Below, one piece after another: positions 24,555 to 32,420 of a stretch of DNA of 64,000 nucleotides (position 1 is the stretch's first letter; the number at the start of each line of letters is the position of its first letter). This DNA comes from Agarivorans sp. Alg241-V36 (lineage in GTDB: Bacteria > Pseudomonadota > Gammaproteobacteria > Enterobacterales > Celerinatantimonadaceae). Position numbers and translations under genes: made by a program. The notes beneath the pieces are model-generated. The model saw only the letters and a program-made list of their open reading frames with translations, ran no database searches and was not told where the DNA came from. Location of the stretch: the NCBI RefSeq assembly GCF_900537085.1, contig NZ_UNRE01000002.1, positions 558,289 to 622,288 on the forward strand, in the 5' to 3' direction.

Positions 24555-25469
24555 CTATTGTTTGGTCAGTGAAAGTAATTGTGTCCAAGCATCGTATTGC
24601 GTGGACATATCAAGTAATGCCAAGCGATGACGCATAAAGTGCTCAGAAAGTGAATGTTTTTGCTCTTGGACGTACTGCTCATAACGATCTCTGGTGGAGT
24701 GATCGCTTTTCTTTAGTTCGACTTGATGGCTTTCATTACCGATGACTAGATTCTGGTTCGGGAATTGTTCTTCCAGCGGGTCGGTAATTCGGATACCCAC
24801 TAGGCTATTTCGACGAGCTAATCTATCAATCATCACGCTAGAATTTTGTTGGTCGTAGTCGCTGAAGTCACTAAAAATAAAACACTGGCTCTCTTTTAAT
24901 CCAAGATCGACTAAGTGCTTTAATGCGCCCTCTAAATTGGGTGCTTTTTTAGACACTATCCAATTTGGGAGTTTGTTTGATTGCTCAATGATTACAGATA
25001 AAAGCGCCATGAGCGCTTTTTCGCCACGTCGAAATGGTAACGAGACTATTTCACTATCGGTGAGAATGACAGCGCCTACGCGATCGCCATGATGACAAGC
25101 TGCGCCCGCGGCAATGGCGGCAGCTTCACAAGCAATGACAGACTTCATGTGCCCATTGGAAGCAAAAAACATATGAGTTCTAAGATCGATGAGCAGAGCG
25201 ATATTTTTATCGTTCTCTTCTGCGTAAACTCGCAAATAAGGTTGACCTGTTCGTTGAGTTACTTTCCAGTCAATACAACGAACATCATCACCTGCGTAGT
25301 AGTGACGGAGTTCGACAAAATCCAACCCTCTGCCACGTTGTTGACTGCGATGCTTACCAGTGAGAGGAGTTAACTTTTTATAAGGCGGTTGCCACGAGAT
25401 CTTACGACCTAGTAACGTCAGCTCAGCAAGCCTTTCAGAAGTTGGATAGATACGAAGGTCGACGGTCAT
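24555..25469 (-). CDS. DUF58 protein of the MoxR operon
   Basis: 304 residues. DUF58 signature GRGLDFVELRHYYAGDDVRCIDWKVTQRTGQPYLR (residues about 47-80; key residues Asp-Asp-x-Arg-x-Ile-Asp-Trp), followed by a degenerate VWA-like fold. It has no membrane helix, so it is cytoplasmic and likely links the MoxR ATPase to the membrane VWA proteins. Second gene of the operon, 15 bases after the MoxR gene. Confidence 0.86.
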   Translation of the reverse strand: MTVDLRIYPTSERLAELTLLGRKISWQPPYKKLTPLTGKHRSQQRGRGLDFVELRHYYAGDDVRCIDWKVTQRTGQPYLRVYAEENDKNIALLIDLRTHMFFASNGHMKSVIACEAAAIAAGAACHHGDRVGAVILTDSEIVSLPFRRGEKALMALLSVIIEQSNKLPNWIVSKKAPNLEGALKHLVDLGLKESQCFIFSDFSDYDQQNSSVMIDRLARRNSLVGIRITDPLEEQFPNQNLVIGNESHQVELKKSDHSTRDRYEQYVQEQKHSLSEHFMRHRLALLDMSTQYDAWTQLLSLTKQ

Positions 25470-25484
25470 AAAGCCTCCCCATAA

Positions 25485-26444
25485 TTAAGAAAATGCAACG
25501 CTATTTAGAAGTTGATCGATGACTTGCTCAGCATCTACCCCTTGATTTTGAGACGAAAAACTCAAAACTAGACGGTGGCGAAGTACTGAGTGGGCCACCG
25601 CTCTTACGTTGTCTGGTGTCACGTAATCTTGGCTGTTTAACCATGCGTGAGCACGCGAACATTTGTCTAATGCAATGGTGGCACGAGGGCTAGCCCCTAA
25701 CTCAATCCACTGGCTAAGCTGTTCATCACATTTTTCTGGGTAGCGTGTCGTATCGATAAGATCGACAATGTACTGGTCTACATGTTCTGCGACATGAATC
25801 TTGTCAATCTGACGACGAGCCTCTAACACTTGTTCGATGGTCATGAGCGGTTCGCTGTCGTTGGAGTCTTGGTTCTCAATGCGCAACAGTTTAAGCATGT
25901 TCTTCTCGGCGTTTTTGCTTGGATAATCAATCAAGATCTGCATTAAGAAACGATCCATCTGCGCTTCAGGTAGAGGGTAGGTTCCTTCTTGTTCCACCGG
26001 GTTTTGTGTGGCGAGAACCATGAAGAGTTCGGGTAATGGGTGTGTTTCGCCTGCTATGGAAACTTGGTTTTCTGCCATCGCTTCAAGCAGTGCTGATTGC
26101 ACTTTAGCCGGCGCACGGTTGATTTCATCGGCCAGTAAAAGGTGCGTAAATACTGGGCCTTTTTTAAACGTGAGAGATTGCGTGTTGCTTTCGTAAACTT
26201 CGCTACCTGTAATGTCAGCAGGAAGCATATCTGGTGTGAACTGAATACGGTTGAGATCGGAATCTAATTGGTTGGCCATTACGCTTACGCTGCGAGTCTT
26301 AGCAAGACCAGGTAAACCTTGGAGAAGAACATGGCCGTTGGCAAGCAAAGCTATCACTAACTGCTCAACAGACTTCTCCTGCCCAAGCACGCGTAAGTTA
26401 ATCTTCTCTTGTAACGTAATAAAGCTGTCTCGTTGTGCGCTCAT
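25485..26444 (-). CDS. MoxR-family AAA+ ATPase
   Basis: 319 residues: Walker A GLPGLAKT (about residue 40), Walker B LLLADEINRAP, sensor 1 LATQNPVEQEGTYPLPEAQ, and the C-terminal lid. MoxR ATPases act as chaperones for metal insertion or complex assembly together with VWA proteins. It is the first gene of the minus-strand operon MoxR-DUF58-DUF4381-BatA-BatB/C-BatD. Its upstream region shows two TAGGAGTATT half-sites (26485 and 26536) related to the palindrome used in this block. Confidence 0.9.
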   Translation of the reverse strand: MSAQRDSFITLQEKINLRVLGQEKSVEQLVIALLANGHVLLQGLPGLAKTRSVSVMANQLDSDLNRIQFTPDMLPADITGSEVYESNTQSLTFKKGPVFTHLLLADEINRAPAKVQSALLEAMAENQVSIAGETHPLPELFMVLATQNPVEQEGTYPLPEAQMDRFLMQILIDYPSKNAEKNMLKLLRIENQDSNDSEPLMTIEQVLEARRQIDKIHVAEHVDQYIVDLIDTTRYPEKCDEQLSQWIELGASPRATIALDKCSRAHAWLNSQDYVTPDNVRAVAHSVLRHRLVLSFSSQNQGVDAEQVIDQLLNSVAFS

Positions 26445-26484
26445 GTTATTTCCTTGGGGACATCGTTTAGCCCGAAGGCCGGAG

Positions 26485-26549
26485 TAGGAGTATTTGGATA
26501 GCGATAGAGTAATAACTGTTAAGATAACGGTGAACTAGGAGTATTACTA
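26485..26549. promoter_or_regulatory. Half-site repeats upstream of the MoxR operon
   Basis: TAGGAGTATT occurs at 26485-26494 and 26536-26545; the second extends to TAGGA-GTAT-TACTA, a degenerate version of TAGGA-N4-TCCTA. They lie 41-105 bases upstream of the MoxR start. Confidence 0.4.
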
Positions 26550-26567
26550 AATGAACCTCAGAACCAG

Positions 26568-26595
26568 AAAAGGTGAGCATTAAGCGCACCTTTTT
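26568..26595 (-). terminator. Terminator after the sulfatase gene
   Basis: AAAAGGTG / CACCTTTT stem with a few inner pairs, about 26 bases beyond the sulfatase stop on the minus strand. It separates the sulfatase transcript from the MoxR operon. Confidence 0.7.
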
Positions 26596-26620
26596 ATTGT
26601 TGCCTGATAACCGAAGAGGT

Positions 26621-28141
26621 TTATTCCTCGCGGTAAGGTAGCGTAGAGAGTACACGCTCTAGGTTGAATGCAGTTGGCTCCTGACGAAGTGGGAATTCGT
26701 TAAACGTCTGGAGTAGGCCTGCTACTTCAACTTGGACTGGAACGAAATGGAACATACGTTCTGCGTACCAACGTAGGTATAGACCTGAGTGTTCTGGCGC
26801 TTCCTCATATGGGTCCGCACGTAGGTCAACCAGTTCTGGCCAGGTAGAGGCTAGACGTGGAGCGAACCAGCTCTCTTCTGTCGGGTGGATAAATGTTGCT
26901 TTGATCTTACCAACGCGAACCGCCTCTAGGTTACCTGTTTCAGCAAAGTAGAAAATTTCGTTACGCTCAGTGTCTTCGTTTTTGAACCACGCATTAGTAT
27001 GGTCGTAGCCATCTATGTAAACGTCATGTTTAGTCTTGAACGACTCTTGAACATCTTTAACACCAGCAATTGTTGCTAGAGTAGTGAACAAGTCTTCGTG
27101 AGACTGGATACCGTTGTTACGAGCACCTTCAGGGATGTGACCTGGCCAGCTAACCATGAATGGCACACGTACACCACCTTCCGAAGTTAGACCTTTCTCG
27201 CCTTTAAATGGTGTGTTGCCGCCATCCGGCCAAGACATTTTCTCGGCACCGTTATCGGTAGTGAAGATAACGACAGTGTTGTCACGTTGACCTGTCTCTT
27301 CTAACTTATCGAGAAGTTCACCCACGTAGTGGTCTAGCTCAGCCATACCATCTGCGTATAAACCATAGCCAGTTTTGCCTTGCCACTCTTCGCTTAGGTG
27401 AGTCCATACGTGCATGCGAGAAGGGTTATACCACATGAAGAATGGGTCATCTGTCTTCGCGAAGTCGTCTAGGTAATCTAGCGCCATGTCTGTAAGCTCA
27501 CGGTCAATCGTTTCCATTCGCTTCTTAGTTAAAGGGCCTGCCGACTCAGTAGGGCCATCGGCTGTACCAGTTACAATACCACGAGGACCGAAGCGCTCGA
27601 AAAACGCTGGATCTTGTGGGTAATCTGGATGCTCTGGCTCTTCTTCAGCGTTTAGGTGGTAAAGGTTACCGTAGAAGAAATCAAAACCGCGACGGTGAGG
27701 CATCATGTGCTCACGGTCACCTAGGTGGTTTTTACCAAGCTGTACGTTGAAGTAACCTTGCTCTTTAAGAACTTCAGCTAATGTAGGATCATCTTGGTGA
27801 ATACCGACTGGAGAACCAGGTAGACCAACATTCAGAAGTCCTGTGCGAACAGGAAGTTGGCCAGTTAGGAATGCAGCACGACCAGCAGTTGAGCTTGGTT
27901 GGCCATAGTGGTCAGTGAAAAGCATGCCTTCATTGGCGATGCGGTCGATGTTTGGCGTTGTGTAGCCCATCATGCCTAGGTTGTAGGCAGATGTGTTTGA
28001 CCAACCGATGTCGTCCGCCATAATGACTAATATATTTGGTTTTTCAGAGGTGTTTTTTGCCATTGCTGGTGCCGCAGCAACGGTCGCTAAAGCAGTGCTT
28101 AGCATGGTTTTTTTTAGTAAGCTTTTAGAAATGGGTTTCAT
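26621..28141 (-). CDS. Ser-type type I sulfatase, secreted
   Basis: About 506 residues from ATG 28141 (GGAGC just upstream). The signal peptide ends AMA. Metal ligands are MADDIGW (Asp43, Asp44) and TTDNGAEK. The formylglycine site reads SSTAGRAAFLTG, with Ser84 and Arg88. Close relatives have Cys at this place (CTAGRAAFITG), so this enzyme must be activated by an anaerobic-type maturase, and that gene is present at 30186. KNHLGDREH and the GNLYHLNAEEEPEHP block place it among arylsulfatase-like enzymes acting on small sulfate esters or on a sugar. A TAGGA-N4-TCCTA palindrome lies 58 bases upstream. The substrate is unknown. Confidence 0.88.
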   Translation of the reverse strand: MKPISKSLLKKTMLSTALATVAAAPAMAKNTSEKPNILVIMADDIGWSNTSAYNLGMMGYTTPNIDRIANEGMLFTDHYGQPSSTAGRAAFLTGQLPVRTGLLNVGLPGSPVGIHQDDPTLAEVLKEQGYFNVQLGKNHLGDREHMMPHRRGFDFFYGNLYHLNAEEEPEHPDYPQDPAFFERFGPRGIVTGTADGPTESAGPLTKKRMETIDRELTDMALDYLDDFAKTDDPFFMWYNPSRMHVWTHLSEEWQGKTGYGLYADGMAELDHYVGELLDKLEETGQRDNTVVIFTTDNGAEKMSWPDGGNTPFKGEKGLTSEGGVRVPFMVSWPGHIPEGARNNGIQSHEDLFTTLATIAGVKDVQESFKTKHDVYIDGYDHTNAWFKNEDTERNEIFYFAETGNLEAVRVGKIKATFIHPTEESWFAPRLASTWPELVDLRADPYEEAPEHSGLYLRWYAERMFHFVPVQVEVAGLLQTFNEFPLRQEPTAFNLERVLSTLPYREE

Positions 28142-28198
28142 AAGATGCTCCTGGAATAAGACGAGCACAGTATGTTTTTTTTCCAAAACTAACTGAAC

Positions 28199-28212
28199 TA
28201 GGACAATTCCTA
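28199..28212. promoter_or_regulatory. Operator palindrome before the sulfatase gene
   Basis: TAGGACAATTCCTA, a perfect TAGGA-N4-TCCTA palindrome in the region between the sulfatase and the divergent histidine kinase gene. It could control both. Confidence 0.7.
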
Positions 28213-28309
28213 AACGAGCTGAAGTTGAGCCACTTACTTAAAACTTACTGGGCATTTGAGGCATTGCTGTTTATGGTAATGACGTTCATAAATGAAAAGG
28301 GGTTTGAAA

Positions 28310-29482
28310 ATGCTCTCTGATTCAATCACTTCAGCATTAATTTCTATGTCTAGCCGCTTACTGAACTCTCCTACAGCACAAATGGAAGAGACCATCATAG
28401 AGGTTCTGCACGAATGTCGAATGGCTTTAAAAGTCGACCGTATTTCATGCGTGCCTATAGAACAAACCATAATACGTGACTGGCGATTTTATGAAGCCGC
28501 GGGAGAAGGCGTCCCTAGAGTCAAAACGCAACTGCCTGTATCCTTGGTGTTAGAATATCGTCGTCATATCCAGGCAGGTGTTGTTGTATCAAGTGATGAG
28601 TCGCCAGAACTGCTTGAACTTGCTAGCCACTTACAGGATGAAAAACCGCTTCGTCATATATTGGTTCCGATAAGTGCAATGGGGAAACCATGGGGCTTGT
28701 TAGCTTGCGCAAACTTCAGTGAGGTAGAAAGCTATTCAGAAGAGTTTGTAAACGCAGCTACTGTGCTGGGCAATATGATTGCATCCAGTATTGAGCGTGT
28801 GCGTCATTATGAGCAGTTGATAAAAAGTCGCCAAGACGTAGTGGAGAGAAATAAACGCATCATTGGTGAAAGAGAAAGAGAACGACAAAATATTGCGCGC
28901 GATCTGCATGATGACTTCAGCCAACGTCTCGTTTCTTTAGGAATTGAACTCAGCCTTACCTCTAGTATTAGCGATGAAACAACAAGGCCAGCAATAATGA
29001 AGTGTGCCAATGAACTAGCATCAATCACCAAGGATGTTCAACATTTATCTCGCCATCTTCATCCTGTGGTAATCGAAAGAGTGGGGCTCAATGCCGCCAT
29101 TGAGTCTCATGCTGAACAAGTCGCTGAGCGTTCAAAGCTGTACCTGTCGATGGAGCTTGATAAAAATATCACAATCAATAATGACGCTGCATTGCATGTC
29201 TATCGTATTGTCCAAGAAGCGTTGTCCAACGTCGTAAAACATGCCAATGCCTCAGCCGTCAATATCAGGTTAAAGCCATTCAGTAGCGGCTTGATAGAAT
29301 TATCCATTCGAGATGACGGAATTGGAATTACGCAAGAGCAAGAATACTCTCAGTCTCCCTCGCTAGGCATTCAATCCATGATTGAGCGAGGTGAATTAAT
29401 CGGTGGTCAGTTAGTCATTAAACGCAATGATCCAAAAGCGGGGACTACTGTTACATTATCAATAAAAACAAGTGAGATATAA
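28310..29482 (+). CDS. Soluble GAF-type histidine kinase (NarL/LuxR-partner class)
   Basis: 390 residues from ATG 28310 (AGGGG 9 bases upstream; an in-frame ATG at 28292 has no ribosome site). A GAF-like domain (about 25-165) is followed by a coiled-coil and HisKA_3 with ARDLHDDFSQRL (phospho-His200), then HATPase (about 290-390; HANASAVNI, DDGIG). No membrane segment is present, so the signal is sensed inside the cell. The response regulator starts directly after the stop codon. The pair lies between the sulfatase and its maturase and probably controls the block. Confidence 0.88.
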   Translation: MLSDSITSALISMSSRLLNSPTAQMEETIIEVLHECRMALKVDRISCVPIEQTIIRDWRFYEAAGEGVPRVKTQLPVSLVLEYRRHIQAGVVVSSDESPELLELASHLQDEKPLRHILVPISAMGKPWGLLACANFSEVESYSEEFVNAATVLGNMIASSIERVRHYEQLIKSRQDVVERNKRIIGERERERQNIARDLHDDFSQRLVSLGIELSLTSSISDETTRPAIMKCANELASITKDVQHLSRHLHPVVIERVGLNAAIESHAEQVAERSKLYLSMELDKNITINNDAALHVYRIVQEALSNVVKHANASAVNIRLKPFSSGLIELSIRDDGIGITQEQEYSQSPSLGIQSMIERGELIGGQLVIKRNDPKAGTTVTLSIKTSEI

Positions 29483-30076
29483 ATGGCCACCGTTGTAATT
29501 GCAGATGATCACCAAATCGTCAGCGAAGGTATTGCCCGCCTAGTGGACTTAACCCATCAAGTGGTTGGAATTGGCGTTGACGCAACAGAGTTATTTCAGC
29601 TGGTTAAGCAGTATCAACCGGACTTAATCATTACTGATATTTCTATGCCAGGTATGCAACTTAACACTACACTTTCATTACTCAAGCGGTCCTCGCCAAA
29701 CAGTAAAATTGTCTGCTTATCTATGCATGATGAACCAGAGATCGTTAAAGCTGCTTATGAATATGGTGCTGACGGCTATGTACTTAAACATCAAGCCGGT
29801 TTTGAGCTAGCAACTACGATGAAAAATGTACTCGCTGGAGAGCGCTACATACCCGATGAGTTGAAAAGCATTATTGAGAAAAAGACGGATTTGACCGCTA
29901 GGCAAGTTGATATTCTTAAATTGTTAGCTCAAGGCTTTTCAGCAAAGAAAGTTGCTTTGGAACTAAACATTTCTTCAAAAACGGTCGAATACCACAAATA
30001 CAAAATGATTGAACAACTCAAACTGGCTAGTGCATCTGAACTTATCGCTTGGGCACACAGTCGTAAGATCATTTAA
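29483..30076 (+). CDS. LuxR/NarL-type response regulator
   Basis: 197 residues: receiver domain with Asp52 (ITDISMPG) and a C-terminal LuxR-type helix-turn-helix (about 135-195; LTARQVDILKLLAQGFSAKKVALELNISSKTVEYHKY). It starts at the base after the kinase stop. NarL-type regulators bind short inverted repeats as dimers; TAGGA-N4-TCCTA in front of three units of this block is the obvious candidate. Confidence 0.9.
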   Translation: MATVVIADDHQIVSEGIARLVDLTHQVVGIGVDATELFQLVKQYQPDLIITDISMPGMQLNTTLSLLKRSSPNSKIVCLSMHDEPEIVKAAYEYGADGYVLKHQAGFELATTMKNVLAGERYIPDELKSIIEKKTDLTARQVDILKLLAQGFSAKKVALELNISSKTVEYHKYKMIEQLKLASASELIAWAHSRKII

Positions 30077-30114
30077 TCAGAGCTTCCCTTTTTTTAATCC
30101 ATATCTTCTCTCGT

Positions 30115-30128
30115 TAGGAAATGTCCTA
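30115..30128. promoter_or_regulatory. Operator palindrome before the maturase gene
   Basis: TAGGAAATGTCCTA, the same TAGGA-N4-TCCTA palindrome as before the sulfatase, 58 bases upstream of the maturase start. The 58-base distance is nearly identical to that at the sulfatase. Confidence 0.7.
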
Positions 30129-30130
30129 GT

Positions 30131-30145
30131 GGTCTAATTTAGACC
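30131..30145. repeat. Second palindrome before the maturase gene
   Basis: GGTCTAATTTAGACC, a perfect 7-bp inverted repeat around one base, two bases after the first operator. It could bind a second regulator or a second dimer. It is not seen at the sulfatase. Confidence 0.5.
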
Positions 30146-30185
30146 ATCTAAGGATAATTATGCTAAATCCAACGGGAGCGCAGAT

Positions 30186-31373
30186 ATGACGATGACATCA
30201 CCACACCCATTCCACCTATTGGTTAAGCCTGTTGGCTCAAAGTGTAACTTAGATTGTCACTACTGTTACTACTTGAGAAAAGAGGAGCGTTATCAGCCAG
30301 GGGCGACAATGCAGATGTCTGACGCTCTATTAGAAACCTATGTCCAGCAATACATTGCAGCTCAGCCAAAACACATTAAATTTGTCGATTTCAGTTGGCA
30401 AGGTGGTGAGCCTGCGTTACGCGGTCTTGAGTTTTACGAAAAAGCGGTAGAACTACAGAAAAAACACGCTCGTTCAGGTATGACGATCTCTAACACTTTC
30501 CAAAGCAATGGCACTCTAATCAATGAGAAATGGGCGAAATTCTTCAAAAAGAATAACTTTTTAATTGGCCTTAGCATCGATGGGGATGAATTTAACCATA
30601 ATTCAGGCCGACCAGACGTTAAAGGAAATGGCAGTTACTCACGAGTGATACGTGGCCTGAGACTACTGCAAAAACATAAAGTTCAGTTCAATACCCTGAC
30701 CGTTGTTCATAACGAAAATGCGCACCTTGGTAAGCAAACTTATCAGACACTAAAAGAACTCGGATCTAACGTTATTCAGTTTCAGCCCTGTGTAGAGCAC
30801 TCCCTTGATCGTCGTGGTGATAAAGATTGGTCTTTAACTGCGCATCAGTGGGGGCACTTTTTGTGTGATGTGTTCGATGAGTGGCGAAAAAAAGACGTGG
30901 GAAAGGTACACATTCAGTTTTTCGAAAATACGCTCGGTATTCTTGCAGGTCAACCAAGTCAGATGTGTTTCCATTCTGAGAGTTGTGGTCAACAAATGAT
31001 GCTGGAACATGATGGCAGCATCTATTCGTGTGATCACTATAGCTACGAGAACCATCAAGTCGGCGATATCGAATCGGTAGATTTAAGCGCTGTGGCTTCT
31101 TCTCAAAAGCAAGTTGATTTTGGTTTAAACAAATGGAAGTCACTACCCAAACAGTGTCGAGAGTGCCATTTCAGGCCGATGTGTAATGGCGGTTGCCCAA
31201 AAGAGCGCACTTCTTATACCGCAGACCTTGAACCAGGTTTAAACCACCTATGTTTTGGATACAAAAAATTCTTTGTGCACGCCATGCCATACTTTGCAGC
31301 TATGTTAGAGGCAATCCAGTTAGGTCACCCTGCTTCTGTTTATCCCATATTCGTAAAGCAGATTACGGCGTAG
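30186..31373 (+). CDS. Anaerobic sulfatase-maturating radical SAM enzyme (anSME)
   Basis: 395 residues. The radical SAM cluster is CNLDCHYC (Cys20, 24, 27). The C-terminal SPASM domain supplies further cysteines (CGQQMMLEHDGSIYSCDHY, CRECHFRPMCNGGC and the final LCFGYKKFF). Such enzymes oxidise the active-site Cys or Ser of sulfatases to formylglycine in the cytoplasm. The Ser-type sulfatase at 26621 is the obvious substrate. GGGAG lies just before the ATG. The gene is preceded by the shared operator and followed by a truncated catalase. Confidence 0.9.
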   Translation: MTMTSPHPFHLLVKPVGSKCNLDCHYCYYLRKEERYQPGATMQMSDALLETYVQQYIAAQPKHIKFVDFSWQGGEPALRGLEFYEKAVELQKKHARSGMTISNTFQSNGTLINEKWAKFFKKNNFLIGLSIDGDEFNHNSGRPDVKGNGSYSRVIRGLRLLQKHKVQFNTLTVVHNENAHLGKQTYQTLKELGSNVIQFQPCVEHSLDRRGDKDWSLTAHQWGHFLCDVFDEWRKKDVGKVHIQFFENTLGILAGQPSQMCFHSESCGQQMMLEHDGSIYSCDHYSYENHQVGDIESVDLSAVASSQKQVDFGLNKWKSLPKQCRECHFRPMCNGGCPKERTSYTADLEPGLNHLCFGYKKFFVHAMPYFAAMLEAIQLGHPASVYPIFVKQITA

Positions 31374-31416
31374 TTTAGAGTTAGCTATAAATTTCAATAA
31401 TTAAGGAACAAAGTAA

Positions 31417-31494
31417 ATGAAAAACAAACTCACTACAGCAGCAGGTTGTCCTGTTGCACATAACCAGAACATTTTGGCATTAATACGACGTTAA
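31417..31494 (+). pseudogene. Catalase N-terminal remnant, cut at the right recombinase element
   Basis: AAGGAACAAAGTAAATG starts a frame whose first 18 residues (MKNKLTTAAGCPVAHNQN) are the typical start of a monofunctional haem catalase. After codon 18 the similarity stops, and the frame runs into the 785-bp element and ends at 31492-31494. The remainder of the catalase is absent downstream of the element, so the gene was truncated, not simply interrupted. Confidence 0.75.
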
Positions 31495-31615
31495 TTCTTA
31501 TTCTTTCATACTTTCGCTAATCCGAAACATCTTTTTACGAGTGAATGCTCTAACAAGCTTTTGTCCATTTCCTTCTAACTACAATGGTGATGACCAAAAC
31601 AAGAAGGAGGTCATC

Positions 31616-32212
31616 ATGGTTGTTTTAAACCAAACGAAACGAAGTGGCGTCAAAAGGCCTTTCAGACTTGAGGAAATTTGGCGGATCAGAACCAGATTAG
31701 AAATTGAAAATAGCTTAATGCAGCTTGCGTTGCTCAACTTAGCCATTGATAGCAAACTTAGAGCAAGTGACTTGCTCCTACTTAGGGTTTGCGACGTATC
31801 CTCACAAGACAGGATATTTAATCGTGTTATACATATTCAGCAAAAAACAGGCATTGAAGTTCAATTTGAGATAACGGCAAGAACTCAACAAAGTCTAATG
31901 AAATGGATTCTAGTTGCTTCGCTAAGCACTAGTGATTTCCTTTTTCCAAGTCAAAGGCGAAAGCAGCAAGCGATTAGCTATTCGTACTATCGATACCTAG
32001 TCAGAAAATGGGCGTTCAATCTTGGGTTGGACCCAAACCTGTATGGCACTCACTCGATGAGACGAACTAAAGCTACATTAGTCTATGCAAAAACGAAAAA
32101 TATTAGAGCGGTTCAGCTTTTACTAGGACATACAAAGGTAGATAACACGATCCGCTACCTTGGTGTTGAATTAGAAGACGCATTATTACTTTCAGAAGGC
32201 ACTGCTTGTTAG
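31616..32212 (+). CDS. Small tyrosine recombinase (right copy)
   Basis: 198 residues from ATG 31616 behind AAGGAGG. All catalytic residues (Arg49, Lys77, His146, Arg149, His172, Tyr181) are present. It differs from the left copy in five residues, all between about residues 97 and 133. Its upstream stretch has CTAACAAGCTTTTGTCCA (31550), which recurs at 33223 outside the element. Confidence 0.88.
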   Translation: MVVLNQTKRSGVKRPFRLEEIWRIRTRLEIENSLMQLALLNLAIDSKLRASDLLLLRVCDVSSQDRIFNRVIHIQQKTGIEVQFEITARTQQSLMKWILVASLSTSDFLFPSQRRKQQAISYSYYRYLVRKWAFNLGLDPNLYGTHSMRRTKATLVYAKTKNIRAVQLLLGHTKVDNTIRYLGVELEDALLLSEGTAC

Positions 32213-32218
32213 CCGAAA

Positions 32219-32241
32219 GGGACCCTATTATGTAGGGTTCC
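32219..32241 (+). terminator. Hairpin after recombinase, right copy
   Basis: Same GGGACCCTA / TAGGGTTCC hairpin as in the left copy, 6 bases after the stop. Confidence 0.65.
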
Positions 32242-32420
32242 TATAACAACTATTCTGACAATTTTTTGCCCCATTACGTGTTACATCAAAGTATTATACA
32301 AAAGCGAACGTTAATTATTGATATAGTAATAAGGAAAATTCATAGTGTGCAATATATTGAAGGAACAATATTAGCCGCTATTTCGATGGCATAGAATAAG
32401 CTTAACTAAAGGCTCACCTT

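Larger units (their letters stand above)
31489..32273 (+). mobile_element. 785-bp recombinase-only element, right copy
   Basis: Same start (CGTTAA), same end (TTGCCCCA) and same 785-base length as the copy at 16998-17782, in the same direction. Its left end falls within the catalase remnant. The two copies place 13.7 kb between their inner ends, as in a composite transposon or a circle that integrated by recombination between copies. Confidence 0.75.
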
